NCBI GenBank assembly: GCA_013399855.1
Contig: VXAY01004333.1
Span: 1 to 64,000, forward strand
DNA length: 64,000 nucleotides
From: Oxyruncus cristatus
Taxonomy: Eukaryota; Chordata; Aves; Passeriformes; Cotingidae
Reading direction: 5' to 3'
Numbering within the stretch: position 1 is the stretch's first letter; every line of letters starts with the position of its first letter. Under the pieces are notes generated by a model. It made no database searches and was not told where the DNA came from. It worked only from the letters and a program-made list of their open reading frames with translations. The position numbers were made by a program, and so were the translations under genes. Shown here piece by piece: positions 23,141 to 53,663 of the stretch.

Positions 23141-26100
23141 TCCAAGTGTCACAATGGCATGTATCTTAACATTTTCTGCTGTTCCTTTTTCTGAGTGTGT
23201 TTGTAAATGATTTGGATGTCAGAAGAAAACATTATTTTACAAAACATGTGGCTAGCACCAAGTTTTAACAATTATGAGGTGAACTATTCATGAACAAAAG
23301 TATGAATTTCAGTGAAGAGAAGCACCTTTCCACTCATACTACTATGGCTGCATTTTCTTTTGATGATGCTACTGATGATTAGATTGTCCTCTAGAAATTA
23401 GGTGCCCCAAGAACTGACATAACTGCTCTAAAATGGTTACCTCAGAACCATTTCAATAATGATTATCTTGTTTTAGCAAAACCTTACGTATGTTTGTTTC
23501 AAATTTAGTTCTTGCTAATCTACCCATCAAGGACAAACAAATTTGGCCATATGGGGTAAGAACACAAAAACCTGTCCCAAAACCTCTACTTTCTTCATAG
23601 TTCTTCATCTCTGAGAATGTGTGCTTTCCCTTGGAGCTTGTTGGAAGACATAGAGGAACGCCAGACTAATGGGGTCGAGAGGGGAATTGTCCCAAATTTT
23701 GCTGCTCTGTGCTGTAGCTAGCAGAGAGCACATGGGTAAGTTTTGGAAGGGCGTTTTATTGAGGTATGCTTTTGCTTGATTTTTGTAAGCTATATATTCC
23801 AAAATATTCATGAAGAATCTCTGTGAGATCGCATTTCCTGTTGCAGGACATTCTTGTAGCAGTTGTGCCATCTGCTTCTATAGTGTGTCTGGAAAAAGAA
23901 ATGAAAATATGCTTAGTTGTCTCTGCTGGGAATCAGCTGGAAACTGGGAGAACCATGATGGTGGATTCTGCCAATCTCTCCTCCACCACTTTGTAAAATC
24001 CTCTGGAAGTCCAGTGGCTTTAAGCAGTGCACAGTAAATTTTACCTCTGTGGTGGATATTAAACCAAGAAACCACTAAAAACTTTTTTTTAACTCCTCTC
24101 ACTTGCATTTGATGCAAAAAGAGCTTAAACCAAACAACAGTTTCCCTTGTGCCTTTCAAGCTTCATTTCCTTTTACCATTCCTGTTGCAGATAGACCCAT
24201 TGGTATCAGTTTTCTTCTTCTGGCCAGTATTCTGGCCAGTACTTAGGATATTCATCCAGGGAAAACCGGCTTCTCCTGGTTATAGGGAAAAGGAGATTGG
24301 AGATAGAACGCTTTTTAGACCAAAACCAGACTGCTGTGTTTGTTGGTTTTGGTTTATGTATTTATTTACTTTTTGCCCAGTATCTAGCTGTGTTATGAAA
24401 GTTTGGATAGCTTTTAATTCATAACATTGCAGCACATACTCTGAACAAGAGTGTACTTTGCCACAGTAGAATTTCTCCCATGAAGGGTCAGCTGGGAAAA
24501 AGCAAGGAAGCCCAGACAGTGGCACATTGGCAATAGTTCCTTACCTGTGTTTTGATGTGGTGTGCACCTTCCCATGGGAGTCCCAAATAAATTTGGAAGC
24601 TAGTGGCACATGATTAGGTTCAATCTTTGGAGCAGAATGTGATAAGCAGAGCCTCTGTGAGATAATTTAAATTGCTCTCCCGTATATATGCGACTAAAGT
24701 TTATTACATGGTATGAGAATCTCTGGATTATTTTTAGAGGAGAAAAAACATAAGGAAAAAAAAGCATGTGATGTAGGAATTATTTGGGATTCTCATGTCA
24801 ACACAGCTGAGTTTTTTATTAAGCTCTTATAAAGATTACAAATTACTTGCAAATAGGAATGGACTTGGTATATTAGTTTTTATGAGCTAGAAGAGCAATT
24901 TGGGTAAAGTTGTGAAACCACCCATTTCCTTCCTTGTCAGAGTGCCTGGATATTCTCTGTAAAAGAGGAGGGTGCCTCTGTGCCTAAATTTGCTCTGCCA
25001 AATGTATTCAAACCTCCTGGGGACAGAAAATTAGACTGGCATTTTTCACGTTTCAGATTGAACTTAAGAACTCCCAGAAAGAGTGACCGAATTGTCATTA
25101 TCCTATGGGAAGGAAGTCACCAAAGGAAGAGTTGTTACAGGCAGTCCTCAAGTTCAGCCATAATGCAGCATCTTCATTCAAGAGGCTGAAAGGAACAGCA
25201 CCTTCACCAGATTCACCCAGCTGGCTTATCCAGCTGGCTTAATCTGTCTGGAGTGAATTTTAAGAAATTGTTTACAGAATTCTGTGCATTACCTTTCTGG
25301 TTGTCTAGTGGGTACACAAATAACCATGGTGCGGAGGTCAGCTTGGCTTTAGTTGACCAAAACTTTGTTCTTTCTCATGGCAAAGCTGCAGCCCAAATGT
25401 AGGGTAGTTCTACATGGCGTATCTCCTGTGGATAATGTTTTTAGCATGAGCTTTGTTTTAACATAGCAGAAAGATTTGTAGAATGTCTGAGCTTTAGGTG
25501 TACTTAGATAAGCTAAAGCTCCTTTTATAGGGAGCATGTGAAGTTCAGCTTCCTCATTTGAGAGCAGGGTTTAGGAGCAGAGAGAACACAGGTTAATTCA
25601 CAGATGAGCGAGTGTGACAGCTCAAAGCCACCGTAAATGGTATTTGCAGAAGAAACTTGCTTTTGTCAAAAATCAAGAGTATTAGTTCTGCTGTTCATCC
25701 TTTTAACGTGTTCAGCACTGTTCTTACTCTTTCCTATAGTACAGCTCAAATTCAATACGTTGCAGGATGAATATTCTCCCACTACATAACCACTAATTGA
25801 GGTTTTTATATATTGGACAAGAATTATGGCAGCAGTGAGGCATGGGTCCTACGAAAGGGCAAGACTTACACATCTGTATTACTTTAGAACCAAAACCCCA
25901 TTCATCTCGAGGAACTTAGCACAACAATTAACACTGCTAGGAAACGAACCTTTACAAATGACAGAAAACAAGCCCAAATTGTCCCAGTCCTCTCCAAGCT
26001 GCAGGTCATCTGTTCGTGCCCTGTGCTCAGAGCACGGCTAACTGCAGAGGGGTTACTTGGCATCACACCGTGTTCAATCCTGGCTCCGAGGACAGACATT

Positions 26101-27780
26101 TCACTGCCTGAGTAATCTGTTAGGTATGTGCTGCTGGCTTCATATCACATCACCTTCACTTCCAGCAGCCTACAGGACAGGCTGCTTTCCTCAGAGCATT
26201 TTCCTTCCAGTGTTATCTGCAGAGGCTGCACCAATCCATTCTTAGACCCTTATACTCCAGTCAGGGTGCAAGGAATTAAGTGGCTCCATTTCCAGCTTTG
26301 TAGTAATTAACACCCCCCGCCACCTTCCCATTTAGGCAGGGAGTTTTCCAAGTGGTAGAGCAAAGAGCATCAGTGTCTCTGTTTAAAAACTGGATATGCA
26401 GAATGTCAAACCCAGGCTATTAGACACCCTTTACTCTGATTAGACAGAAGACGACTTAGGGTGATTACCTGTCTTTTCACCAGTGAAGAAATTCACCTGC
26501 ATCCTCTAAGAAATCATATTTCTGCCTGGTAATGTATCAGATTCCATGATAAATCTGCCTCTCCAAAGGGACTGGTCTCTTGCAGCTGCAGGTTTAAACT
26601 GGCTTTCAGAAGCTTGTAGAGCATGTCAAAGTTTCATTAAGTCTATGAAAAGACCCACTTCCTGTAACAATATGGGATTAGGTTTTTGACATGTTACTGG
26701 AAATCAAGAGTGCTTTCTTTTTTGAAGAGCTTTCTCTGCATTACTGTGCCCAGTAACCTTCATTATTAACTTCTTGTTTCTTTTTAAAGCTGTACAGCCT
26801 TTCTTAGTATTCTTGGTAGCTACTATCAGTCCCATTCTTTAAACAGGGTATACTTCAGTTGTCCTCAGTGACCCCCTCCTAGTTTCTTTTTACAGGAACA
26901 CAAAGCCACCTTTGTTGGGCTCTCACTTGAAAATCACACTTTTAAGACTGAACCATGAACAGCTGTAGACAGCGCCTGTATCAGTTATGACATATTTATT
27001 TCTACCTGCCCATAAGCAGCCTTAAATTGAATCTTTGTAAATACTGTGTTTTTGCTATTTTATGAATAATTATCCCATACCTACTTTATAGAAAGATCTG
27101 CGCCCCAACCATCAAAATCAATGTTGATGAAGAAATAATTAAGACAATGAAGAATTCAAAAGGTTCAGGACAGAAAGAAGGACAAAAATTTTCAGTTAGA
27201 ATAAGTAGTTTTTACAAGTTTAAATTAAGTTTTCACTATTTAAGGACATGAAAGTCCAGGAGATGCATTTGGTAGTCGTGCTTCTGTACCTCCCCCCAAT
27301 AAACTTAAGATTAATAATATGATACATAATTGACAGTAAATGAAAACGCACACTCCATCCCACTTCACCATGCTGCTACTCCCATTGGATTTTTTTCCTT
27401 ATAAAGATTAATCTGTAAGTATGTATGACTTCCCTTCACCGTAATACAATGCAATTCTTTCGTCCCCAGACTCATACAGGCTGGTACCTCGCTACAAAAG
27501 ATAAAAAAAAAGGGAAAACCCAAAGTGAATCCACATGAATTATTTGGTGTTGAGAGGGCTTCCAAAACCAGGGGAGAGGCAACTTAGTAAAAGCTCCATT
27601 TTACATATTTAGGAAGACTTTTCCCACGATTTCTTAAATGCCTCTGACACCTAAGCAGATAACCCTATTCAAAGAATTATGCTCTATTTTTAGTGTATTT
27701 TAAAATTGTTCATCTGTTTCACAGCTTTGTAGTAGGACATTTGTAAGCACAACAGAAGACAGGATGTAAGCAAGTTTCAA
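23140..27780. other. Intergenic between convergent ECI2 and PRPF4B
   Basis: No exon could be supported. In mammals FAM217A and C6orf201 lie in the equivalent interval; no FAM217-type motif was found in the open frames of either strand. Two short perfect duplications occur near 24220 (TTCTGGCCAGTA) and 25218 (CCAGCTGGCTTA). Confidence 0.5.
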
Positions 27781-27786
27781 GCACAG

Positions 27787-27792
27787 TTTATT
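27787..27792 (-). terminator. Candidate distal poly(A) signal for PRPF4B
   Basis: TTTATT on the plus strand is AATAAA on the minus strand. If used, the PRPF4B 3'UTR would be about 3.8 kb. Further AATAAA hexamers in the same orientation lie at 29392-29397 and 30267-30272, so the actual end is undecided. Confidence 0.35.
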
Positions 27793-30700
27793 AATTTCAA
27801 GCAATTGCCACTTCCCAAATTCCTCCACCCATGTTACAACTTTACACATACTGTAGAAGATCCCTCTATCTCCAGCAGTATCACAGACTGGTCTGCCTTC
27901 TCTGTGTGGGTCAATATACACATAAAGGTTCTTCAGAGGTTTAATGCCACTTACCCTATGTATGGAGATAAAGTATTATTAAAAAGGTTTTAAAGGAATC
28001 ATTATCTTCTATTAGAAACTCTTAAATGGTAATTAATTCTTAAACTATAGTAGTATACACCAAGGTAATAAAAACACATTCTAATTCCACGGGGTTGGAA
28101 TCTTGGGTTTTTTGAATGTCATACTGAGCATGTTAAATGTGAAGCTCCTCATCACCAGGAGGGAGAAGGAAACAGGAATCAGCACAGTAGATTCAGCCAA
28201 ACTTTCTGTACACAGGACCTCTGGTGAAGATACAAATTACATCCTCGTGTACAGGAGGAAAAGGTTAAGTTATCCTCCCACTTAGATCAGCTGAGAAATA
28301 GTTCACTCTGTAGCACAGCTGTTTTGCTTGCACCCAGCCACAACCATGAGAATTCAGCTGACTGCAGCTACTCTACTCTCCTCAGAGACCTCAGACTACT
28401 GGGACAGGTATTGCCCAAAACTGGAGGCGTTCCTTAAGAGTGTCACAAAGTCCTCAATTCCAGAGGTTTTTGAAGCCAGAGCTAAAGATCTTCTCTTGTT
28501 GCCAACAAGAAGTATCAGCTGCATGAGAGACTGAAATCCACTTGTTTGGAATAATCTGTGCCAGCTAGTCTCTGTATCAAAAACTAAGTCTGACAGAACT
28601 AAAATAAATAATGAACCTACTGAAGTTAAAGAAAAAAACCACAAAATCTGCTTAAATATTTACTTAACACACACATTTTAACCAAATATAATGGCTGATT
28701 TTTTTCTAAATGTCATAGACTTTGTACTGATCATCCTATCATTTTAAGAAAACTACATTTAAAGGGTGATGTTGATTTACCTACAGTGAATCACAATAAT
28801 AATAAAAAAAAAAATCTCTTCAACCAGAAATGAAACAACCTATGTAATGAATTTTAATACAGCAAGTATGTTTCAGCAATTATCAGTACTTGCAGCAGTG
28901 TTAATCAATTCTAAACTGAAATGCTGGAAACTAAAAGACTAAGACAGAATTAGATGAAGAGTATTTTCATATCTTTTATAGGACAGAAACCTTTGTTCAT
29001 GTCTTCTGGTAGTCATCATCTTCTTACGAGCTGCACCTACAACACAAAGAACAAGTAAACGAGCAACTTTATGCTTCTCCAGAATAGCTTATAACAGTTC
29101 TGTAGGCAATAAGGGGCATCTTTTCTACTGCTTTGTTTCTGTATCACCAACTCATTTCATTGCTTCGTATTCCTATTTTAAGAATAAAGCACAAAGCAAC
29201 AGAAAGAATAAGCTATTACTAATCTGTGCAAAAGTGCCCTCAGAAGCGCTGCCTATGCTGTAAAAGTGCAAGTTATACTTTCTGAATTTAACTAGCAAGC
29301 AACTAGTGTTTCACTAAATGTGAAAGCTAACTTTTTTCATTTCCTGTATGAAAAAGATACCCTAACATGTGGAAATAAGGAGAGATTGTTTTTTATTGGG
29401 AATTTTACAAAATGAATTGAGAAGAGACAGGTTGAAGGTTCCAAATAGGCATACAAAACCACCCATCTCGTGCTTGTTTTCGTAGTTCATTACATCTCCT
29501 CGGTGGGGTACTCCCCACCAGCAGAATGACCTGCTTTGTGGCATTTTTCCATTCTTGAGTGCACTAAGAGTGCATGACTGTTGCCATTATGTACCTAGAC
29601 GGATACAAAAATCCTTCTTAGTTCATAAAATATGTGAAACCAGTGGGGTTTTCACAGCTTGTCAGAATATATTACTAAAAAATGAAAAGATGAACTTCTT
29701 AACATCATCAAAGAGAACATTAATACAGCAGTAGGGACCTGAAAAGTTTGATCCTGTTTTCCTCACCCTGTATAACTAACTCAACTGTCTCAAGCTTTTT
29801 TAACTCGTTGCTAAATGTTTATCTACACATGCTGTCAGAAATAACCTTGTTAGGAAGGTGAAGTTGGTGTCTCAGCAAATCAGACCCATGGAGTAGGCGT
29901 TGAGTGGCCTGTGACTCGCTTTCCTTTTTTCTCTTTCAGCACCATCAAAAGGAAAAGTGAGAAAAACAGCACAAACATTAGTTAAAGCCTGAATTTAATC
30001 CCACGTCCTACAGGAATAATTTCATTACAATGAAAGCAGACAGACAGTATCTGTTGGGTTTTTTGCTTTGCTTTTGTTTAAGCAGTGATAATTAAATATG
30101 CAATTAACATAGCCTATAGCTCTCCCAAAGATCATAACATTTAATAATCCCTTTAATTAAATGATTAATAGGAAATGCAGGGGGGCGTCTTACGAAGTAC
30201 CTGATTTACCATCACTGAAGACAGATTCTTTTAAAAATGGCTACAAATGCCTTGTTCACAAAAGACTTTATTATCTAATGATGCATACTGAAAACATACA
30301 GAAATCTGCATGGTCCACTTTACATGCAGCAGAACAATCTTCACTTTACAATAAGTAAGTGTCAACTGTTTTATGCAAGAGACAACACTTTAAAGTCACA
30401 TTTCTTAAAGAAAAGCTTCATTTACAAAAGAAATAAAAGGTAAAGAAGCAATTACCGCTTTTAAAAAGCAGCTGCTTTGTTCAAGAGTGGAAGGTTTATG
30501 CCTGTATTGAAAGACAACATGATCACAAATAATGAAAACAATGAACAAATGAAACACTTTTAGCATAAAGCAGTACACTTTCAAAATGACATACAAATAG
30601 TTAAAAATTTCATTATGTTGTCTATCTATCCTTTAGATATAAGGTCTTTCAAATGAGATCCCAACATATGTAATTACTAAATGAAAACTCTTCTGTAAGT

Positions 30701-31582
30701 ATTGGTTCTATGTCATAGTGACCTGTATTTAACAAAATGTATACAAAGTCTATAGCAAGTTGATTAAAAAAATTAAAGTAATAAGAAACAGTACACTGAA
30801 GGCGCTCTATCCATCAAATGCGCTCTCTCCAAGTTTTAAATGTGATGAACAGAACAGAAGTTGTAACTATGCCACGGTTGCAATGCCAGAAAATAAAACA
30901 AGATCATTTATCAAACATGCAGGGAATTCTGCCACAATGCTATTGTCTCTCATTTGTCAGTTGTTCCAGTAAAATAACAGCTTAAACACCGGTGATGTTG
31001 ATGGGTTAGCTTACCTTCAGTGTACTGAAAGTTGTACACAACCTGCTTTAAAAGAGGAGACCATCCCTGCGGGCAGGCTCAAGAAGGAACAGACCCCCTT
31101 CGGCACTGACTACACCAAGGGCATGCTGCTGTGGCCTGCACACACACACCTAGGAAAATGTGAATATAAATAGCATTTATGCTGGCCATTTTTTAAAGAC
31201 AAAAATGAAGCCAAGTCTGCTTAAAACAAATCAACCACCCAGTATTACTGCTCTCTTTTTTTTTTTCTTTCTTTTTTTTATAACAGACGCTTTTTTCTTT
31301 TTATAATATATACGAACTGCAACCATATACATTAGCATTGTACTTTTGTGCAGTCTTGGCAATTAAAACAGTTCTACAGTGAAAATTTTCACATAAGACA
31401 CAAAACAGAATTACTCTAACATTTCTAAAAGAAATATCAGCCTTGATGTTAATTCAAATGTATCATTTCTTCCTCAACTTTGCAGGGGAAATATTTATGT
31501 TTATATACATTAATAACTGCTGTGAAATTTCTTCAGTCTTTGTATCTTAATTACTCAAACCCTTTGAACTTCTTCATCTGGT
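27793..31582 (-). other. Probable PRPF4B 3'UTR and flank
   Basis: AT-rich sequence following the PRPF4B stop codon, with several minus-strand AATAAA hexamers and no confirmed coding exon. The length of the UTR is an inference. One exon-like block (28939-29036) is listed separately. Confidence 0.4.
28939..29036 (-). other. Exon-like block with a good acceptor, gene unknown
   Basis: On the minus strand a T-rich tract ending TTTGTGTTGTAG precedes two bases and 31 codons reading AARKKMMTTRRHEQRFLSYK and RYENTLHLILS, then TAG. It could be a terminal exon of a small gene or an alternative PRPF4B end, or chance within the 3'UTR. No protein was recognised. Confidence 0.25.
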
Positions 31583-49028
<17,446 letters not shown>

Positions 49029-51780
49029 CTGCAAAAAAATAAAAAGATCAGTATTATCAACTTGCTGCAGTCTTTTATCTCATGTTAAATCAACAGCCTT
49101 TTTTATGACAAAAACTGTCATTTAATCACCTACCTTTGGGAGAATTAAAAATGTATAACTAACTAAGTTGTAACAGCAGATACAGTTCCTCATGAACAGA
49201 CAGCTACTGCTGCACAGCAAAATACTATGGAAGCAAGATACAGCAAATGCACTGACAAAACAAGATGTGCAGGTGGAATCAATGCTTACGCCTTTAGATT
49301 CAATGCTGCCAATATCTGTTAATAACATACAACAGTGCTGCATATTTACGTATCTTGTCAGTCCACCATTATTTTTTTCACTTGCTGTTCCACTCCAGTG
49401 CCTAACCCAAGCCATGCCTTTTAAAAGTTATTTTCAAATGGCAGAAAACAGTTGTGCTCCAAAGATCTAAATTTATTTCAAGGAATGATGCTGACCAGCT
49501 AACAAAACCTTCTTGCAAAATCTCACTCCGAGCTGACTCCCTTAACTGAAACTTCTTTCTGTAAGTGTACACATCTGTTAGAAAATCAAGAACTTTTCTT
49601 ATGCATTTGTATTATTTATGCAATGCAGGGAACACTATTGAGAAACAGCATAAATTAAAGATGTCTAATTTCAGAGCAGCTTTCTGACACTATACAGCAG
49701 ATAGCAGCTTCGAAAAAATGTGGTAGTCTTTATACCTGTAAAATGGCATTGAGTGAAACAGCTGAAAATAAGTCTGCAGCAGATTATTAAAATAATAATA
49801 ATATGCAGTTTCTTCTAAAAAGAATAGTTTCAATTAACTATAATTTCTTCAACTAGAAACTTTAAAAATTATAAAATTTAGACCTGATGTTACACATTCC
49901 CTTATATTATCTTCCATAGACATTGAAACTGGCTTAACTATAGGTTTTTTACACTGTTTAGCAAATACCTTTTGATCTCCTTCAGAACATGGATCTGTCT
50001 GTGGTAAGACAGATATTTGCCTTTTGAAATCTGTTTCCAAATAATACAGGTGCCAGAGCTCACCTTTCTACAAATTAAGCTAATACTAGCTTACTAAGCA
50101 AACTAGCTAATACTTTAATAACTTAAATGTTGCTCTTTCTGTATCCCAGGACTCATTAGTTGAAAACAAATCCCCTAAACATGACAGTCAGAAGCAGGGG
50201 GTGAATGTACAAAGAAACGTCAAAATTATCTTCTGAACTCTATTAGTTTCATACAACAGTTGTTTCTGAAGATTATGATCAATGACCTCATAGAACAAAT
50301 GTATCCGAGATACTCTAAGCCAGGTCCAAAGGATGGTACCTCACTATAACTTTGGTTAGTGTCTTCCTAATTCAGAACAGGATCTTCAAACAGTGCACAG
50401 TTACTAACACTCTCCTGCTTGAGTTAATGCAAATTCTAGAACTAGTAGTAATACAGACTTTTCTGCAACATACACTAAAATTATTTGCTAAAACCACTAA
50501 CACTTTAGTGCCCAGAAAGGAAAAACTTCCTAAGAGACTGAGTTAAAAACATGCAATATTCAGAGACTTAAGTCAGAATGCTGCACGCCTTTTCTTTTAG
50601 ATCTTTACCAAGACTTCTGCTTATTCAAGGCACATAGAAAGGTTTTGTCTTAATTGCTTCCTCCTGATACTCCACACCATTATGGCAAGAGAATATAAGA
50701 ACAAAAGAGGAAAAACTGCCCTAAAAAGAACTTGCTCTAAGATGTATTTGTCACAAAAGGAAAAAAAAAAAAGAAGCAATAAGTATTAAATGCAGAACTT
50801 CTACAACTTGGATATGCAGCCCTGAGCAAGTATGTCTGTGACAGAAGTTGGTTAAAGAGCAGAGAAATGTCACAAGGAGAATTTTAAGGGAACTATGTGT
50901 CTTTCAAGATTTCTTTTAGTTAGACACAGGACGCTGTAGCAGTCTTCCTTCTCTTAATAGCCGAAAGTGACACTGAAATCTTTAAGCAAGTTATTTTGTT
51001 ATATCACATATATTTTAAAGTTATGTAATAACCTCATCTTAAATTCTGGAAAAGCAGGCTGGCAGAGAAGGCATCAGATGAGATAACACCTTAGCAATAT
51101 CTCAGGCCATTACAGACTGCCAATACAACTGCCAGCTGTCTCTGTAACGCAACAATAAAACTACTATTAAGTTCATTAATATGCATGAAATAGTTCAGAT
51201 TTTCTTCAGGAATATGTTCATTTCAAATATTCCATCAAAATGTGGATAAACTTTCACTTCATTTAAATGCTTCAGATGTGTGTTGATGTGGATGAGAAAC
51301 CTCTTAGGCAGATTTTAGAAGGTGATGAGGTATGGTTTGGTATGTGCATGCTTAGGTACTAATTGCTTTAAAGAGACAAATTGTGATGTGATCTTGTTAC
51401 AGCCCTACTTTTTCCTACTTTTGAATTCAAGAATAACGATAGGAAGTTCACAAGGATTTGCAAAGAGATTTCACCCATCTTTTCCTACGTACAAGGTTCC
51501 TATCATCAGCTTCTCTGTCTTATCACTTAGTTAACTTTCTCTATGCAATACTCAACACTCTTCTGTTTTACATAGTTCACATGTACACTCACCCTATTTC
51601 CTCACCCGTTTTCCACTCCCACGATTAACAATAAAATCAAGCCTCAAATCAAAACTTTTTAAGGCAGAAAAAATACAGAAAACATAAAAAATACAGAAAG
51701 CAGTTTATACAGCTAAAATATTTATATAGTGAAGAGGAGCGATAGAGTAAGCATTAGGATATTAACTCCGGGCAAAATTT
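49029..51780 (-). other. PRPF4B intron 1
   Basis: AT-rich intron between exon 2 and the CpG island. No additional exon or repeat was recognised. Confidence 0.6.
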
Positions 51781-52753
51781 CCAGAAGACTGTGTTCACGA
51801 GCTCCCGAGCGTGGACAAAACCGAACCCCACGGCACTAACCAGGGTGCCAGGAAAACGTACGCCCGAGAGCCCCGGTCCGGCGGGAACGCGGCAGCTCGA
51901 TCTCCGCGTCCTCAACGAGAGCTGGGAGTTGCCAGTCATTTGGAGGGCTGGAAGGAGGGGCTGGCGGCAACAAATCGCTGTCTGCTTCCCGCAGCACAGG
52001 CACTTTCCCTACCGCGAGAGCGGCGGGGCCCGGGGGAAGGAGGGCGGGCGGCCGGGCGGGAAGTGGGCTCGCCGCAGGGCGGGCAGCGGCTCGGCGGCCG
52101 CGGGGCACCACCGAGGCACCCACTGGCCCGGAGCACTCCCGGTCCCGCTCGGACAGGGCTTGCGGCGGGGGGCTGTGTGTGAGTTGCGGGGGGGATCCCG
52201 GGCAGCGTCGGCCCGGACCCACCTCAGGATGCCCAAGTCCTGCGCGCCGGGCGGCAGCGGCCTCGCAGCCACGCGGAGGAGGCGCCCCCCCACACACACA
52301 CTCGTCCCCCTGTCCCACGTCGCGGCAGACCCGGTTCCCCGGCGGCAATGCCGGTTCCCCGTGGCCGGAGCGCCCCCGGGGCGGGAAGGCGCACGCGGGA
52401 CTCCCGGGGACACGCGCCCGCCGCTCCCGGNTCCCTTCCCCCTCCCGCGCGGCCCTCCCGGATCCACGGGCGAACGCAGCGCTCCCGACCCCGCCAGGTC
52501 GCCTCGCCGCGTGCCCGGCGGCTCCTACAGCAACCGCTCTGCCCCGGGGCGGCCGCCTTCACCCATCCTCCTCTGCTCACCCCCTCCTCCTCCCTCTCCA
52601 CTTCCACCCGGGCCGCTCCTCGTCCTCCCCGTCCCGTGTGTGTATCCCCCCGCTTCAATCCCCTCGCCCGCGTTTCTCCCTCCGCCTCCCTCCTCCTCCT
52701 CCCCGAGGCGCCGCGGCGGGGAGCCTCCCCGCCAGCCCCAGCCGGTCCCTTAC

Positions 52754-52795
52754 TCGGTNCGAACTCCTTCGCTGCCGCCGCCGCTGGGAGGGGGG
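52754..52795 (-). other. Candidate PRPF4B exon 1 (no ATG visible)
   Basis: A GTAAGG donor follows ACCGA on the minus strand. In the frame required by exon 2 the block reads SGGGSEGVRTE and then VEDAEASEK, comparable with the human start, which ends QPEMEDANSEK. No ATG precedes it, and N at 52759 lies inside, so a base error, a lost codon or another exon 1 are all possible. The upper boundary is arbitrary. Confidence 0.3.
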
Positions 52796-52809
52796 GAGGC
52801 GGCGCGGGG

Positions 52810-52818
52810 CCGGAAGTG
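52810..52818. promoter_or_regulatory. ETS/GABPA-type site
   Basis: CCGGAAGTG matches the ETS-family consensus typical of housekeeping promoters, just upstream of the candidate PRPF4B exon 1. Confidence 0.5.
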
Positions 52819-52973
52819 AACCCCGCGCGCGAGGCCGCGAGCGCGGCGGAGGCTCCGCCTCCTCCCCCAGGGGTGTCAGCGGGGAGGCGGCGGGAGTGGA
52901 GCCGGCCGGGAGTGAGTGGGCTCGGCTGGGGTAGCGGGGGCGGGGGGGAATGGTGGTGGTCTTCGCTCTGAGG

Positions 52974-53159
52974 GTGGGCAGGCGCTGGAATAGGCTGCTC
53001 AGAGAAGCTGTGGATGCGCCATCCGCGTGAGTGTTCTAGTCTGGCTTGGCTGGAGCTTGGAGCAACCTGTTCCAGTGTCCCTGCCCGTGGCACAAGGGAC
53101 TGGAACTGCGTGATCTTCAAGGTCCTTTCCAACTCAAACCATTCTGTGATTTCATGATC
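52974..53159 (+). mobile_element. CR1 LINE 3' end
   Basis: Contains GGAATAGGCTGCTCAGAGAA, then CCTGTTCCAGTGTCCCTGCC, then TCAAGGTCCTTTCCAACTCA and an ATTCTGTGATTTCATGATC tail, the usual CR1 terminus. It abuts the CpG island. Confidence 0.85.
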
Positions 53160-53663
53160 ATCTTGTAAGGCGTTGCTCCGCTTAATTTGCCTTTCCAGTC
53201 TGCTGGGAAAGGGCCGGTGGGCTTTGGGAGGGGGGATATTGGGCTGTGTTTGGGATGCGCCTGTGATGATGGCTGTTGGGTTGGAGGGGTGCAGATTTCT
53301 CACCAGCGTGCTTGGCTTTTAAGAGCAGTATTAGATTTAAACTTATTATTGCCGGTCTCTTAACAGGAGCTGCTACAAACTTAACACAGAAATGCTGTAA
53401 CATTATTCATCTGTAGTTAATTTTTAATTTCAGCATTTCAACATTGTGAAATGACTTGACTAGTCATTTATGGCATCATTTTTCTCATGCAGAACCCTCA
53501 GTTCTTTCAGATAGTCTTAAAATCTGTGGACATCCCGAGGACTGGAATCTGAATTTGGGTTTCACTGTGCATTAGATTTTGGGTAGGACACTTAGAGTGT
53601 CTTAGAGACTCCTTAGAGTTTGGATAAGTGAATTTTAACTCTTTTGCTTACTGTCTTTTGTAG

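Larger units (their letters stand above)
51780..52960. promoter_or_regulatory. CpG island, PRPF4B promoter
   Basis: About 1.2 kb of very GC- and CpG-rich sequence at the 5' side of PRPF4B, sharply bounded by AT-rich DNA. It includes both N bases of the window. The long open frames inside it on both strands are composition artefacts. The zinc-finger remnant on the plus strand begins about 0.7 kb further on in divergent orientation, so the island may once have served both directions (inference). Confidence 0.8.

Noticed and set aside
51791..52971. Long open frames on both strands in the CpG island (up to about 359 codons)
   Set aside because: GC-rich DNA is poor in stop codons. The frames overlap one another, contain N and show no domain.
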